Of a DNA stretch of 64,000 bases, positions 8,587 to 16,646 are shown piece after piece. The notes beneath the pieces were generated by a model that saw nothing but the letters and a program-made list of their open reading frames with translations, did not search any database and had not been told where the DNA came from. The translations under genes were made by a program, and so were the position numbers. The stretch spans positions 124,001 through 188,000 of the forward strand of contig NZ_QPMH01000003.1 in NCBI RefSeq assembly GCF_003344765.1. Reading direction: 5' to 3'. Within the stretch, counting starts at the first letter, position 1. Each line of letters opens with the position of its first letter. The DNA is from Ferruginivarius sediminum. GTDB taxonomy: Bacteria; Pseudomonadota; Alphaproteobacteria; Kiloniellales; Rhodovibrionaceae.

Positions 8587-8631
8587 GTCTTCCGCAGTGG
8601 TGACGCGGCCAACGCGTGACGGGCGGAAGAC
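8587..8631 (+). promoter_or_regulatory. Hairpin between riboswitch and btuB, possible expression platform
   Basis: GTCTTCCGC (8587-8595) pairs exactly with GCGGAAGAC (8623-8631), and an inner ACGCG/CGCGT pair (8603-8607 and 8613-8617) stacks inside. Only three T follow, so it is a weak intrinsic terminator at best. Its position between the aptamer and btuB makes an attenuator role possible. The rest of the leader to 8786 shows no gene. Confidence 0.4.
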
Positions 8632-8786
8632 TTTATCAACTGTTTCCATCCGTCAGGCCTTGAACCGCCGTCACCCCGCTCGGCTCGGTCGAGTGCGGCA
8701 CTCTTGCCGCGTGTGCGAACGCCGCCTCCGTCACGCCCCGGTTCCGAACCGGGCCACGACTGGGCACACAAGGGGCGGAGGGCTCT

Positions 8787-10772
8787 ATGACCGTGACGAC
8801 ATCAGGGGACGGCTTCGACCGTCGAGGCCAGACAGCACGCATTCTTCGCGCGACCGTGGCCGCCGGGGGACTGGCCGCGGCGGCGGCGCTTCCGGCGGCG
8901 GCGCAGACATCGGTGGACGAGGTGGTGGTGACCGCCACCCGCGTTCCCACCCGGATCGAGGCGATCGGCAGCTCGGTCAGCGTGATCGACCGCCAGCAGA
9001 TCGAGGAACGCCAGTACAAGACAGTGACCGAGGCGCTCGGCAGCGTCCCCGGCCTGCGCATGGTGCAGCAGGGGCCGCGCGGGGCGAACACCTCCATCTT
9101 CATGCGCGGCTCGAACTCCAACCAGACGCTGGTGCTATTGAACGGCCAGCGGATCAGCAACCCAAGCACGCCGACCGGCGCCTTCAATTTCGCGGACCTC
9201 ACCACCGACAACGTGGAGCGGATCGAGGTGGTGCGCGGCCCGCAAAGCTCGCTTTTCGGCAGCGATGCCATCGGCGGCGTCATCAACATCATCACCCGCA
9301 AGCCGGGTGCGGAGGGCGTGCGCGGCAGCGTCCGCGCCGAGGCCGGCAGCCTGGAGACCTTCGACGGCAGCGCTCATCTGAACGGCCGCCAGGGCCGGGT
9401 CGGCTTCGACGTGAGCCTGAGCGGCGTTACCACCGAGGGCGATACCGTGACGCCGGATCGCTACCGGCCGGCCGGCGTGTCGGAAGAGGACGACGGCTAT
9501 CGCTCCATCGTCGGCTCGGCGCAGGTAGACGTCGACGTCACCGACCAGGTGACCTTCTCGATGTTCGGCCAGGCGACCGACTCCCGCATTGAGCTGGACA
9601 CAGCACCGGAGGACCCGAACTCCGAAGAGGACGTGCGCGAGGTCTATACAAGCGCGGAGATCGCCGGCGAGTTCTTCCAGGGCCGCTACCGTCCATCGCT
9701 GACTTTCAGCTATTCGGACTTCACGCGCGATAATTCGAACAAGCTGGACGCGGTCGATCCGAGCCTCACTGTCCAGGACACGAGGAACGAGGGCGACCGT
9801 GTCGGCGTCACCTTCGAGAACGAGATCGACGTCCACCCGGATCACACGCTGATCGTCGGCGGCGAGTTCTTCGACGAGAGCTTCGACTCCTCCGGCTCCA
9901 CCAATTTCGGCGGCTTCGTCGTCAATCAGCAGTCGGACGGCAGCGCCGCCGTCGGCGCCGTCTTCGTCCAGGACGTCTTCCAGTTGACCGAGCGGCTCTC
10001 GGGCACCGTCGGCATCCGCCACGACGAGACCGAGGACTTCGGCGGCGAGACCACTTGGCACGTGGCGCCCACCTACCGGGTGGAGGCCACACGAACGCGC
10101 CTGAAGGGCAGCGTCGGCACCGGCTTCAAGACGCCCTCGCTGCTTGAGCGCTTCGGCTTCAACCCGACCAACTTCGGCACCGCCTTTCGCGGCAACCCCG
10201 ACCTCGATGCGGAAAAAAGCTTCGGCTGGGAGGCCGGCTTCGAGCAGCCGCTGTTCGAGAACCGCGTGCGGTTCGGCGCGACCTACTTCCAGCTCGACAT
10301 CGACGACGGCGTGACCACGGTGTTCGACGCCGCCTTCAACTCCACCACGGTCAACAACGTCGACATCGAGACGCGCGGCGTGGAGAGCTTCATCGCCGTC
10401 TCGCCCATCGACACGGTCGACCTGCGGGCGGACTACACCTACCTGCTGGCCGAGGACGCGGACACCGGGCAGACGCTGGTGCGCCGGCCCAAGCACAAGA
10501 TCAGCTTCGACGCCGCCTGGCGGATCACGCCAAGGGCCACGCTGACCGGCGGCGTGGTGATCCTGTCGGACATCAAGGACATCGGCCTCAACGGCGGGCG
10601 CGTCGACCTGCCCGACTATGGCGTGGTGCGCGTGGCCGGCAGCTACGGCATCACCGATTCCATTGACCTGACGGCGCGGGTGGAGAACGCCCTCGACCGC
10701 GATTACGAGGTGGCCGACGGCTTCAAGGCACCGGGCCTGGAAGCCTTCGCGGGCACCCGCATACGGTTCTGA
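8787..10772 (+). CDS. btuB: TonB-dependent outer-membrane vitamin B12 receptor
   Basis: A 661-residue TonB-dependent receptor. A signal peptide (about residues 22-39, ATVAAGGLAAAAALPAAAQ) is followed by the TonB box DEVVVTATRVPT, the plug domain (VTEALGSVPGLRM, FMRGSNSNQTLVLLNG, VERIEVVRGPQSSLFGSDAI, GGVINIITRK) and a beta-barrel ending in the aromatic FAGTRIRF typical of outer-membrane insertion. It imports cobalamin across the outer membrane using TonB energy. The assignment to B12 rests on the upstream cobalamin riboswitch and the downstream btuFCD-type genes as well as barrel features such as SFGWEAGFEQ and RVENALDRDYE. The ribosome site is GGAGGG just before ATG 8787. The next gene starts 11 bases after the stop. 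Confidence 0.95.
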   Translation: MTVTTSGDGFDRRGQTARILRATVAAGGLAAAAALPAAAQTSVDEVVVTATRVPTRIEAIGSSVSVIDRQQIEERQYKTVTEALGSVPGLRMVQQGPRGANTSIFMRGSNSNQTLVLLNGQRISNPSTPTGAFNFADLTTDNVERIEVVRGPQSSLFGSDAIGGVINIITRKPGAEGVRGSVRAEAGSLETFDGSAHLNGRQGRVGFDVSLSGVTTEGDTVTPDRYRPAGVSEEDDGYRSIVGSAQVDVDVTDQVTFSMFGQATDSRIELDTAPEDPNSEEDVREVYTSAEIAGEFFQGRYRPSLTFSYSDFTRDNSNKLDAVDPSLTVQDTRNEGDRVGVTFENEIDVHPDHTLIVGGEFFDESFDSSGSTNFGGFVVNQQSDGSAAVGAVFVQDVFQLTERLSGTVGIRHDETEDFGGETTWHVAPTYRVEATRTRLKGSVGTGFKTPSLLERFGFNPTNFGTAFRGNPDLDAEKSFGWEAGFEQPLFENRVRFGATYFQLDIDDGVTTVFDAAFNSTTVNNVDIETRGVESFIAVSPIDTVDLRADYTYLLAEDADTGQTLVRRPKHKISFDAAWRITPRATLTGGVVILSDIKDIGLNGGRVDLPDYGVVRVAGSYGITDSIDLTARVENALDRDYEVADGFKAPGLEAFAGTRIRF

Positions 10773-10783
10773 GGGTGTAGGCG

Positions 10784-11650
10784 ATGCCACGCGCCCGCGC
10801 CGTCCTCGTCATCGCCGCCTTCGCTATCCTGGCATGCCTCCAGCCCGGGGCAGCGGGAGCGGCGGACGGCGAGCGGCCGGCGCGCGTGGTATCGCTGAAC
10901 CTCTGCACCGACCAGCTCGTGCTCGAACTGCTGGAGCGCGAGCGCATCGCCTCGATCTCATTCCTGGGCGCCGACCCGCGCTACTCCGCCGTCGCCGGCA
11001 GGGCGCGCGGCATTCCGCGAAACCACGGCCGGGCGGAGGAGGTGCTGCGCCTCGACCCCGACCTCGTGCTGGCCGGGACATACACCAGCCGGGCGACAGT
11101 GGCGCTGTTGCGCCGCCTCGACTATCGCGTGGTGGAGATGGCACCGCCGCGCGACATCCCGGCGGTCCGGGCGCAGATTCGTAGAATCGCCGATGTGCTG
11201 GGCGTTTCGAAGCGCGGCGAAGCCTTGATCCGAGCCTTCGACCGCAAGCTGCGCGCCGCCGCCCCCGCCGGCGCGGGTGCCCGCCCGAGCGCCGTCATCT
11301 ACGAGGCCAACGGCATCGCCGTGGGCGATGGCGAGCTGGCCGACGCCGCGGTGGAGGCCGCAGGCCTCAGCAATCTCGCGGCCGAGATGGGGCTGCGTGG
11401 CCCCTCGCCGCTTTCCCTCGAACATCTGGTGGTGGCACGGCCTGACGTATTGATCCTGCAGAACCACGGCGAGAACGCGCCGTCGCAGGCGACGCACCTT
11501 CTCGACCATCCGGCGTTGCGCCACCTGCGCGAACGGACGGCCGTCGCCATCGTTCCGGAAGCCCTGTGGACCTGTGGCGGGCCGCAACTGGCCGAGGCTG
11601 TCGCCCGCCTGGCGGAAGCCCGCCGCGCGGTCCAGCGGGAGGGCGGCTGA
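10784..11650 (+). CDS. btuF: Cobalamin ABC transporter periplasmic binding protein (BtuF-like)
   Basis: A 288-residue class III periplasmic binding protein. A signal peptide (AVLVIAAFAILACLQPGAAG) is followed by RVVSLNLCTDQLVLELL, the typical opening of BtuF/FecB-like proteins, then LRLDPDLVLAGTYTSRATVA and a long linking helix (MAPPRDIPAVRAQIRRIADV). The second lobe has VARPDVLILQN and ends with LWTCGGPQLAEAV. It captures cobalamin from the periplasm and delivers it to BtuCD. The riboswitch-led operon supports B12 rather than heme or siderophore as the ligand. It is followed directly by the permease gene, with one base between stop and start. Confidence 0.88.
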   Translation: MPRARAVLVIAAFAILACLQPGAAGAADGERPARVVSLNLCTDQLVLELLERERIASISFLGADPRYSAVAGRARGIPRNHGRAEEVLRLDPDLVLAGTYTSRATVALLRRLDYRVVEMAPPRDIPAVRAQIRRIADVLGVSKRGEALIRAFDRKLRAAAPAGAGARPSAVIYEANGIAVGDGELADAAVEAAGLSNLAAEMGLRGPSPLSLEHLVVARPDVLILQNHGENAPSQATHLLDHPALRHLRERTAVAIVPEALWTCGGPQLAEAVARLAEARRAVQREGG

Positions 11651-11651
11651 C

Positions 11652-12638
11652 ATGCGCGGCTGGCTGCTCCCTTCGCTTGCACTGCTGGTGATCGCGGCTT
11701 TCGCGGGGTCGCTGCTCGTCGGCCCGGCGGGGCTGGCGCCGCTAGCGGTGCTGGACGGACTGTTCGGCCTGCGTTCGGAGACCGTCGTGCTCGTCGTGCA
11801 GGAGATCCGCCTGCCGCGAAGCCTGCTGGCCGCGACCATCGGCGCCACGCTGGGACTGGCGGGCGCGGCGCTCCAGGGCTATCTGCGCAATCCGTTGGCC
11901 GAGCCGGGCCTGATCGGCATCTCCGGCGCGGCGGCGCTGGGCGCGGTGCTGACCCTCTACACCGGCCTCTCGGCGGCTTTCTCGCTGGCGCTGCCGATCG
12001 GCGGCATGGCCGGCGCCGTCTGCGCCGTGCTGCTGGTGCAGGCGCTGGCCGGGCGCGACGCCGGCACGCTGAGCCTGATCCTGGCCGGCGTGGCGGTGAC
12101 GTCCTTCGCGGCGGCGCTGACCTCGCTCGCGCTCAACCTCGCGCCAAGCCCGTTCGCCGCGCTGGAGATCGTGTTCTGGCTGCTGGGATCGCTGAGCGGG
12201 CGCAGCATGGAGCACGTGGCGCTCGCCGTCCCCTTCATGGCTATCGGCTGGCTGCTGCTGGCGAGTTGCGCGCGCGGGCTGGATGCGCTGACGCTGGGCG
12301 AAGACGCGGCGCGAAGCCTGGGCTTCGACTTGCGCGCGCTGCGTCGCCGCCTGATCCTGGGCACCGCGCTGTCGGTCGGGGCGGCGACGGCGGTGGCCGG
12401 CGCCATCGGCTTCGTCGGGCTGGTGATCCCGCACCTGCTGCGCCCGCTGGTCGGTTACCGGCCGGGCGCGCTGCTGCCGGTGAGCGCGCTGGGCGGGGCC
12501 GTGCTGCTGCTGCTGGCCGACATGGCCGTGCGCGTCGTCACGCCGGGGCAGGAGCTGAAGCTTGGCGTCGTGACGGCGCTGATCGGCGCGCCCTTCTTCT
12601 TCTGGCTGGTGGTGCAAAGCCGGCGGGAGGCGACATGA
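11652..12638 (+). CDS. btuC: Cobalamin ABC transporter permease (FecCD/BtuC family)
   Basis: A 328-residue FecCD-family permease with about nine or ten hydrophobic helices. Diagnostic segments are EIRLPRSLLAATIGATLGLA, GAALQGYLRNPLAEPGLIG, the coupling region LGEDAARSLGFDL, and IGFVGLVIPHLLRPLVG followed by PGQELKLGVVTALIGAPFFF. It forms the membrane channel of the BtuCD importer. ATG 11652 immediately follows the btuF stop and gives the family N-terminus; the frame also extends upstream without homology. It ends in an ATGA overlap with the ATPase gene. Confidence 0.93.
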   Translation: MRGWLLPSLALLVIAAFAGSLLVGPAGLAPLAVLDGLFGLRSETVVLVVQEIRLPRSLLAATIGATLGLAGAALQGYLRNPLAEPGLIGISGAAALGAVLTLYTGLSAAFSLALPIGGMAGAVCAVLLVQALAGRDAGTLSLILAGVAVTSFAAALTSLALNLAPSPFAALEIVFWLLGSLSGRSMEHVALAVPFMAIGWLLLASCARGLDALTLGEDAARSLGFDLRALRRRLILGTALSVGAATAVAGAIGFVGLVIPHLLRPLVGYRPGALLPVSALGGAVLLLLADMAVRVVTPGQELKLGVVTALIGAPFFFWLVVQSRREAT

Positions 12639-13450
12639 CCGCGCTGCTCGAAGCCTCCAGCCTTGCCGTGAGCCTGGGCCGGCGGCCCGTGCTGGACGAC
12701 GTGGCCTTCACCCTCGCTCCCGGCGAGACCGTCGGGCTGGTAGGGCCGAACGGGGCCGGCAAGACGACGCTTCTGCGCGCGCTGGCGGGTGTCCTGAAGC
12801 CCGTGCGCGGCGAGGTTCGCCTGGAAGGGCAGCCGGTGGGCAGCCTGCCGCACGGCCACTTCGCGGCGCGGGTCGCCTATCTGCCGCAGGGCGGCGGCAG
12901 CTACTGGGCCGTGCCGGTGCGCACGCTGGTGATGCTGGGCCGCCTGCCGCACCGGGAGCGTTGGTCGAAGCCGGAAACGGCGGACGAGCGGGCCGTCGAC
13001 ACGGCGCTTGCCGCGACCGGGGTGGAACATCTGGCCGAGCGGCCGGTCACGGAGCTTTCCGGCGGCGAGCGGGCGCGCGTGCTGCTGGCCCGCGCGCTGG
13101 CCGGGGAGCCGCAGCTTCTGTTGGCGGACGAGCCGGTCTCGGGCCTGGACCCCTATCATCGCCTGGAGGTGATGGAGCACCTGCGCGCACTCTCCCAAGC
13201 GGGGAAGGCGGTGGTCGTGGTCCTGCATGACCTGACACTGGCGGCGCGCTTCTGCGACCGGCTGGTGCTGCTGGCCGACGGCAAGGTCGCGGCCAGCGGC
13301 CCGCCTGAAGAGGTGCTGACGCCGCAGCGCCTCGACAGCGTCTATCGCGTGCGCGCGGTGCTGGGCCGGCAGGGTGGCGAGCCCTTCGTCGTGCCCTGGG
13401 ACCGGCTGGGCGACAAAGACGACAGCTCTCTGGCGGAGGGCACGGGATGA
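12635..13450 (+). CDS. btuD: Cobalamin ABC transporter ATPase (BtuD-like)
   Basis: A 271-residue ABC ATPase. Walker A is GPNGAGKTT (about residues 36-44), the Q-loop lies in VAYLPQGG, the signature is LSGGERARVLLARAL, Walker B is LLLADEPVSGLDP and the switch His is in VVVLHDLTLAARFCD. It powers BtuC for B12 import. The start ATG overlaps the permease stop (ATGA), which fixes it. After the ATPase domain there is a 25-residue extension (QGGEPFVVPWDRLGDKDD). It overlaps tonB by the same ATGA arrangement, so btuC, btuD and tonB are translationally coupled. Confidence 0.93.
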   Translation: MTALLEASSLAVSLGRRPVLDDVAFTLAPGETVGLVGPNGAGKTTLLRALAGVLKPVRGEVRLEGQPVGSLPHGHFAARVAYLPQGGGSYWAVPVRTLVMLGRLPHRERWSKPETADERAVDTALAATGVEHLAERPVTELSGGERARVLLARALAGEPQLLLADEPVSGLDPYHRLEVMEHLRALSQAGKAVVVVLHDLTLAARFCDRLVLLADGKVAASGPPEEVLTPQRLDSVYRVRAVLGRQGGEPFVVPWDRLGDKDDSSLAEGTG

Positions 13451-14505
13451 CGCCGGACGAGCGCCCGGTCCCGCGTGGGCAGCGCGCCCTTCCCGCCCGC
13501 CGCGGACGGGTGGCGGCGGCCGCTGCCGTGTCGCTGCTGCTGCATGCCGGTCTCGCGCTTGCTTTTGTGCAGTCGTGGGGTTCCGGGCGCGAGGTCGACG
13601 TCGGCGGCAAGGCCATCGCGGTGACGCTGGTCACCGGCCCGCTTGGCGGCGCCAGCGGCCGGGAAGGTACGGAAACGGCGGAGAAAAACGACGCGGAGGA
13701 GGCCGCTGCCAGCGCGGCGCCACCGAAGGCAGCGGTAAAGGAGGCGGCAAAGCCCGAAGCGAAGGAGCCCACCGGGCCGCAGCCGCCGGTGCGAAAGGTG
13801 GCGAAGAAGGACACCGCGCCGCCAAAGGTATCGGAGGCGGCCACACCGCCGCCTGCCGACCCGACGCCCGAGGCCGCGCCCAAACCCGAACTGGAGGCGC
13901 CGCGGTCCGTGACCGCCGAGGCCACGCTCCCGGCGCCGCCGCGCAAGCCCGAGATGCCCGCACGGAAGACGGCTTCCGTCCAAGAGACGCGGCCGCCCGA
14001 GCCACCCGCCGAGCCGCCGCGCGAACGGGCCAAGGTCACGAAAGAGCCTGCCTCCGGCGGGCACGAGCAGCCGGCCACGCCCCACCCCGCGACGCGACGG
14101 CAGCTGGCCAGCTTGAACGGCTCCGCGCCCGCCGTGGCGGAGGGCGAAGGCAACGACGGTGAGGACAAGGCCCAGCTTGCAGCCAAGGGAAACGGCGAAA
14201 CCGGCAACGGAACGCAGGGTGCGGGCCGACAGGCGGCCGCCCCGGCGGCCGGCAATCCCGCGCCAAGCTACCCGACCCGCGCGCGGCGGCGCGGCTGGGA
14301 AGGCCGCGTGGTGCTGGAGGTGGCCGTGGCGGCGGACGGAACCGTGAAAGCCGTCGAGGTGCGGGAGAGCAGCGGCTATGCCGCGCTGGACCGGGCCGCC
14401 CTGGATGCCGTGCGCGGTTGGCGCTTCTCGCCCGCGTCCGAGGACGGAACGTCGGTCGCCGACAAGGTGAGCGTCCCCGTGCGCTTTGCCCTTCGCGATG
14501 ACTGA
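13447..14505 (+). CDS. tonB: TonB family energy-transducing protein
   Basis: A 352-residue TonB-like protein. The N-terminal anchor (about residues 22-43, VAAAAAVSLLLHAGLALAFV) contains the S...H pair found in TonB anchors. A long Pro/Ala/Lys/Glu-rich periplasmic spacer (about residues 65-255) follows, then the TonB C-terminal domain: PAPSYPTRARRRGWEGRVVL, VAADGTVKAVEVRESSGYAA, LDRAALDAVRGWRFSPA. It transmits proton-motive force to outer-membrane receptors. Position at the end of the B12 operon suggests it serves this BtuB. No exbB or exbD is present nearby, so these must be supplied from elsewhere. Confidence 0.92.
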   Translation: MTPDERPVPRGQRALPARRGRVAAAAAVSLLLHAGLALAFVQSWGSGREVDVGGKAIAVTLVTGPLGGASGREGTETAEKNDAEEAAASAAPPKAAVKEAAKPEAKEPTGPQPPVRKVAKKDTAPPKVSEAATPPPADPTPEAAPKPELEAPRSVTAEATLPAPPRKPEMPARKTASVQETRPPEPPAEPPRERAKVTKEPASGGHEQPATPHPATRRQLASLNGSAPAVAEGEGNDGEDKAQLAAKGNGETGNGTQGAGRQAAAPAAGNPAPSYPTRARRRGWEGRVVLEVAVAADGTVKAVEVRESSGYAALDRAALDAVRGWRFSPASEDGTSVADKVSVPVRFALRDD

Positions 14506-14585
14506 GCGCTATCACGCCAGGGCTTGAAAGAGAGCGCCGGGGGCATCATAGCATCTGGCGGGACAACGCGAACTGGAGTGGCGCC

Positions 14586-14885
14586 ATGGACGATAAGACG
14601 CGTACCGAGATCGAGGCGCAGGTCTTCCGTGACCTGGTTCAGCACCTGCGCGAGCGCACCGACGTGCAGAACATCGACCTGATGAACCTGGCCGGCTTCT
14701 GCCGCAACTGCCTGTCGAAGTGGTACGCCGCCGCGGCAAAGGAGCGCGGCATCGAGGTGGACTACGACGGCGCGCGGGAGATCGTCTACGGCATGCCCTA
14801 TCAGGAATGGAAGGCGAAGTACCAGACCGAGGCGACTCCGGAACAAAAGCAGGCCTTCGCCGAGCAGCACGGCAGCGGGCACTGA
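14586..14885 (+). CDS. DUF1244 family protein
   Basis: A 99-residue cytoplasmic protein of the DUF1244 family: VFRDLVQHLRERTDVQNIDL, MNLAGFCRNCLSKWY and IVYGMPYQEWKAKYQTEAT are characteristic. The CRNC pair in GFCRNCLSKW could bind a metal, which is inference. The function of the family is unknown; it is a helical, highly conserved alphaproteobacterial and gammaproteobacterial protein. ATG 14586 follows a GGAG ribosome site (ACTGGAGTGGCGCC). The 80 bases after tonB hold no other feature I can name. Confidence 0.92.
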   Translation: MDDKTRTEIEAQVFRDLVQHLRERTDVQNIDLMNLAGFCRNCLSKWYAAAAKERGIEVDYDGAREIVYGMPYQEWKAKYQTEATPEQKQAFAEQHGSGH

Positions 14886-15043
14886 CCGCCGCGAACCACA
14901 CACTGGGCGGGGCATTGCGGGATGGCGTTGCCAACGCGATCCGCCCCGGCTAGTGTCCGCCGCCGTAGCATGCCCCGGCCCCGCGCGGCCGGGGCAAGCG
15001 TCTCAGGGCACACACATCATCGGGTTTTCGGAGGTCTTGCGTC

Positions 15044-15289
15044 ATGGCCGACGTCGGCGGCATCGCGGCGGATCAGCTCAAGCAGTACATCGAGCGAATC
15101 GAGCGTCTGGAGGAAGAGAAGCAGGCGCTGACGGCGGACGTCCGCGAAGTCTATGCCGAGGCCAAGGCCAACGGCTTCGACACCAAGATCATGCGCCAGG
15201 TCGTCAAGCTGCGGAAGATGGACCGCGACGACCGCAGCGAGCAGGAACACCTGCTCGAACTCTACAAGCGTGCGCTGGAAATGGAATAA
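15044..15289 (+). CDS. gapR: GapR-type DNA-binding protein (UPF0335/DUF2312)
   Basis: An 81-residue protein of the UPF0335/DUF2312 family. The sequence IAADQLKQYIERIERLEEEK is a coiled coil, followed by AEAKANGFDTKIMRQVVKLR and a helical C-terminus, the GapR pattern. In Caulobacter GapR is a nucleoid-associated protein that binds overtwisted AT-rich DNA ahead of polymerases and helps topoisomerases. That role is taken from the family. The gene stands alone; a GC-rich inverted repeat (CCCCGGCCCCGCGCGGCCGGGG, interrupted by the loop, near 14971-14997) lies upstream. Confidence 0.92.
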   Translation: MADVGGIAADQLKQYIERIERLEEEKQALTADVREVYAEAKANGFDTKIMRQVVKLRKMDRDDRSEQEHLLELYKRALEME

Positions 15290-15367
15290 GGGCGCGGGCG
15301 GCGTTCCCGCCCCGTCGTGCTTCGCGGGCCGATGCTCGCAAGTAAGCGGCGGTAATTCCCGTCCCGC

Positions 15368-15499
15368 TTACAGCGACAGGCCGAAAGAAATGATGCCGGC
15401 GACCACCAACATTCCGGTGGCAGTCAGCACGAGGTAGCGGTGCATCGCAGGCGCCGCATCCGACGCCAGTTCCACGACGATTTTCCCGCGGCTGCTCAT
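15368..15499 (-). CDS. Putative small single-pass membrane protein
   Basis: A 43-residue frame starting MSSRGKIVVELASDAAPAMH, followed by one predicted membrane helix (YLVLTATGMLVVAGIISFGL) and a two-residue tail. The hydrophobic helix and an ATG preceded by CGGGAGAGCCCGG support a real small gene, but I recognise no family. The helix is near the C-terminus, so it could be tail-anchored. Confidence is limited by the short length. Confidence 0.45.
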   Translation of the reverse strand: MSSRGKIVVELASDAAPAMHRYLVLTATGMLVVAGIISFGLSL

Positions 15500-15592
15500 C
15501 CGGGCTCTCCCGTGCGATTGCGACCTATTCGCATTGTTGCCGCACGTGCGAGTGCGAGTCAATCGCAAACCAGCCGCCGTGGGCAGGCTCGC

Positions 15593-16510
15593 CTACTCCG
15601 CCGCCGCTGCGGCCCGGGCGCGCCGCGAGTGTATGGCCCGCCGCCAGGTATCCGCGGAGAAGACGACCAATCCCGCCCAGATGCAGCCGAAAGTTATCAG
15701 GTGTGCCGTCGTGAACGGCTCGCCGAAGACAAAGACGGCCAGCAGGAAATGTCCCGACGGCGCCAGGTACTGGAAGAAACCGATGGCGATATAGGTGATC
15801 CGCCGGGCGCCGCTTGCGAACCAGATCAGCGGCAGGGCCGTTATCGCGCCGGCGGCAATCAGCAGCAAGTCCGTTCCGGCCCCCATCGTGCCGAACGCCC
15901 CGAAACCGGCGTATCCCGCGAAGATCAGATAGCCCAGCGCGACCGGGGCCATCAGCGTCGTCTCCAGGAACAGCCCGTCGATCGAGCCCAAGGCCGTCGT
16001 CTTGCGGATCAGGCCGTAGATGCCGAACGAGAACGCCAGGACAAGCGACGGCCACGGCACGCCCGTCGTCTGCACCGCCAGATTGGCGACGCCGACGGCG
16101 GCGAGGGCCACGGCCGCGCCCTGCGCCGCGTTCAGCCGCTCGCGCAGGACCAGGACGCCAAGCAGCACGTTCACCAGTGGATTGATATAGTAGCCCAGCG
16201 AGATCTCCATTACCCGCTCGACCTGCACCGCCCAGATGAACGTCAGCCAGTTCGCGCAGATGAACAGCGTGCTGCCGCCCAGCATCAGAAGCGTGCGGCG
16301 GTCGCGTAGCGCGGCGCGGATGGCGGGCCAGCGCCGCAGCACCGTCACCAGGATCGCCAGCAGCACCACCGACCAGACGACGCGGTGCGAGAGGATCTGC
16401 AAGGCCGGGACATGGGCCACCGCCTTGAAGTAGATCGGCAATACGCCCCACGACCCGAAGGCGGCGAAGGCGAAGGCGCCGCCGATGAGCTTTTGGTCCT
16501 TGTCGTTCAT
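15593..16510 (-). CDS. rarD: EamA-family permease RarD
   Basis: A 305-residue drug/metabolite transporter of the RarD type with ten predicted helices. It opens KLIGGAFAFAAFGSWGVLPI, then FKAVAHVPALQILSHRVVWS, NWLTFIWAVQVERVMEISLG, YYINPLVNVLLGVLVLRERL and a second repeat with PSLVLAFSFGIYGLIRK and YIAIGFFQYLAPSGHFLLAV. These are the conserved RarD blocks, including the VERVxExSLGYYINPL region. RarD was named for chloramphenicol sensitivity; the substrate is unknown. It is a single gene with no operon partner. Confidence 0.93.
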   Translation of the reverse strand: MNDKDQKLIGGAFAFAAFGSWGVLPIYFKAVAHVPALQILSHRVVWSVVLLAILVTVLRRWPAIRAALRDRRTLLMLGGSTLFICANWLTFIWAVQVERVMEISLGYYINPLVNVLLGVLVLRERLNAAQGAAVALAAVGVANLAVQTTGVPWPSLVLAFSFGIYGLIRKTTALGSIDGLFLETTLMAPVALGYLIFAGYAGFGAFGTMGAGTDLLLIAAGAITALPLIWFASGARRITYIAIGFFQYLAPSGHFLLAVFVFGEPFTTAHLITFGCIWAGLVVFSADTWRRAIHSRRARAAAAAE

Positions 16511-16646
16511 TCACGCTCGCTTGAAATACGCCGCTGGCGGTCCCCACCCGGCGGGCCGACGTCACGACTATGAATCTTTCGCCAGAAAGCATACTGCCCG
16601 GACGGCGACAGGGGAATCGCTAACCCAAAGTTGCACGTCCGCGCGG

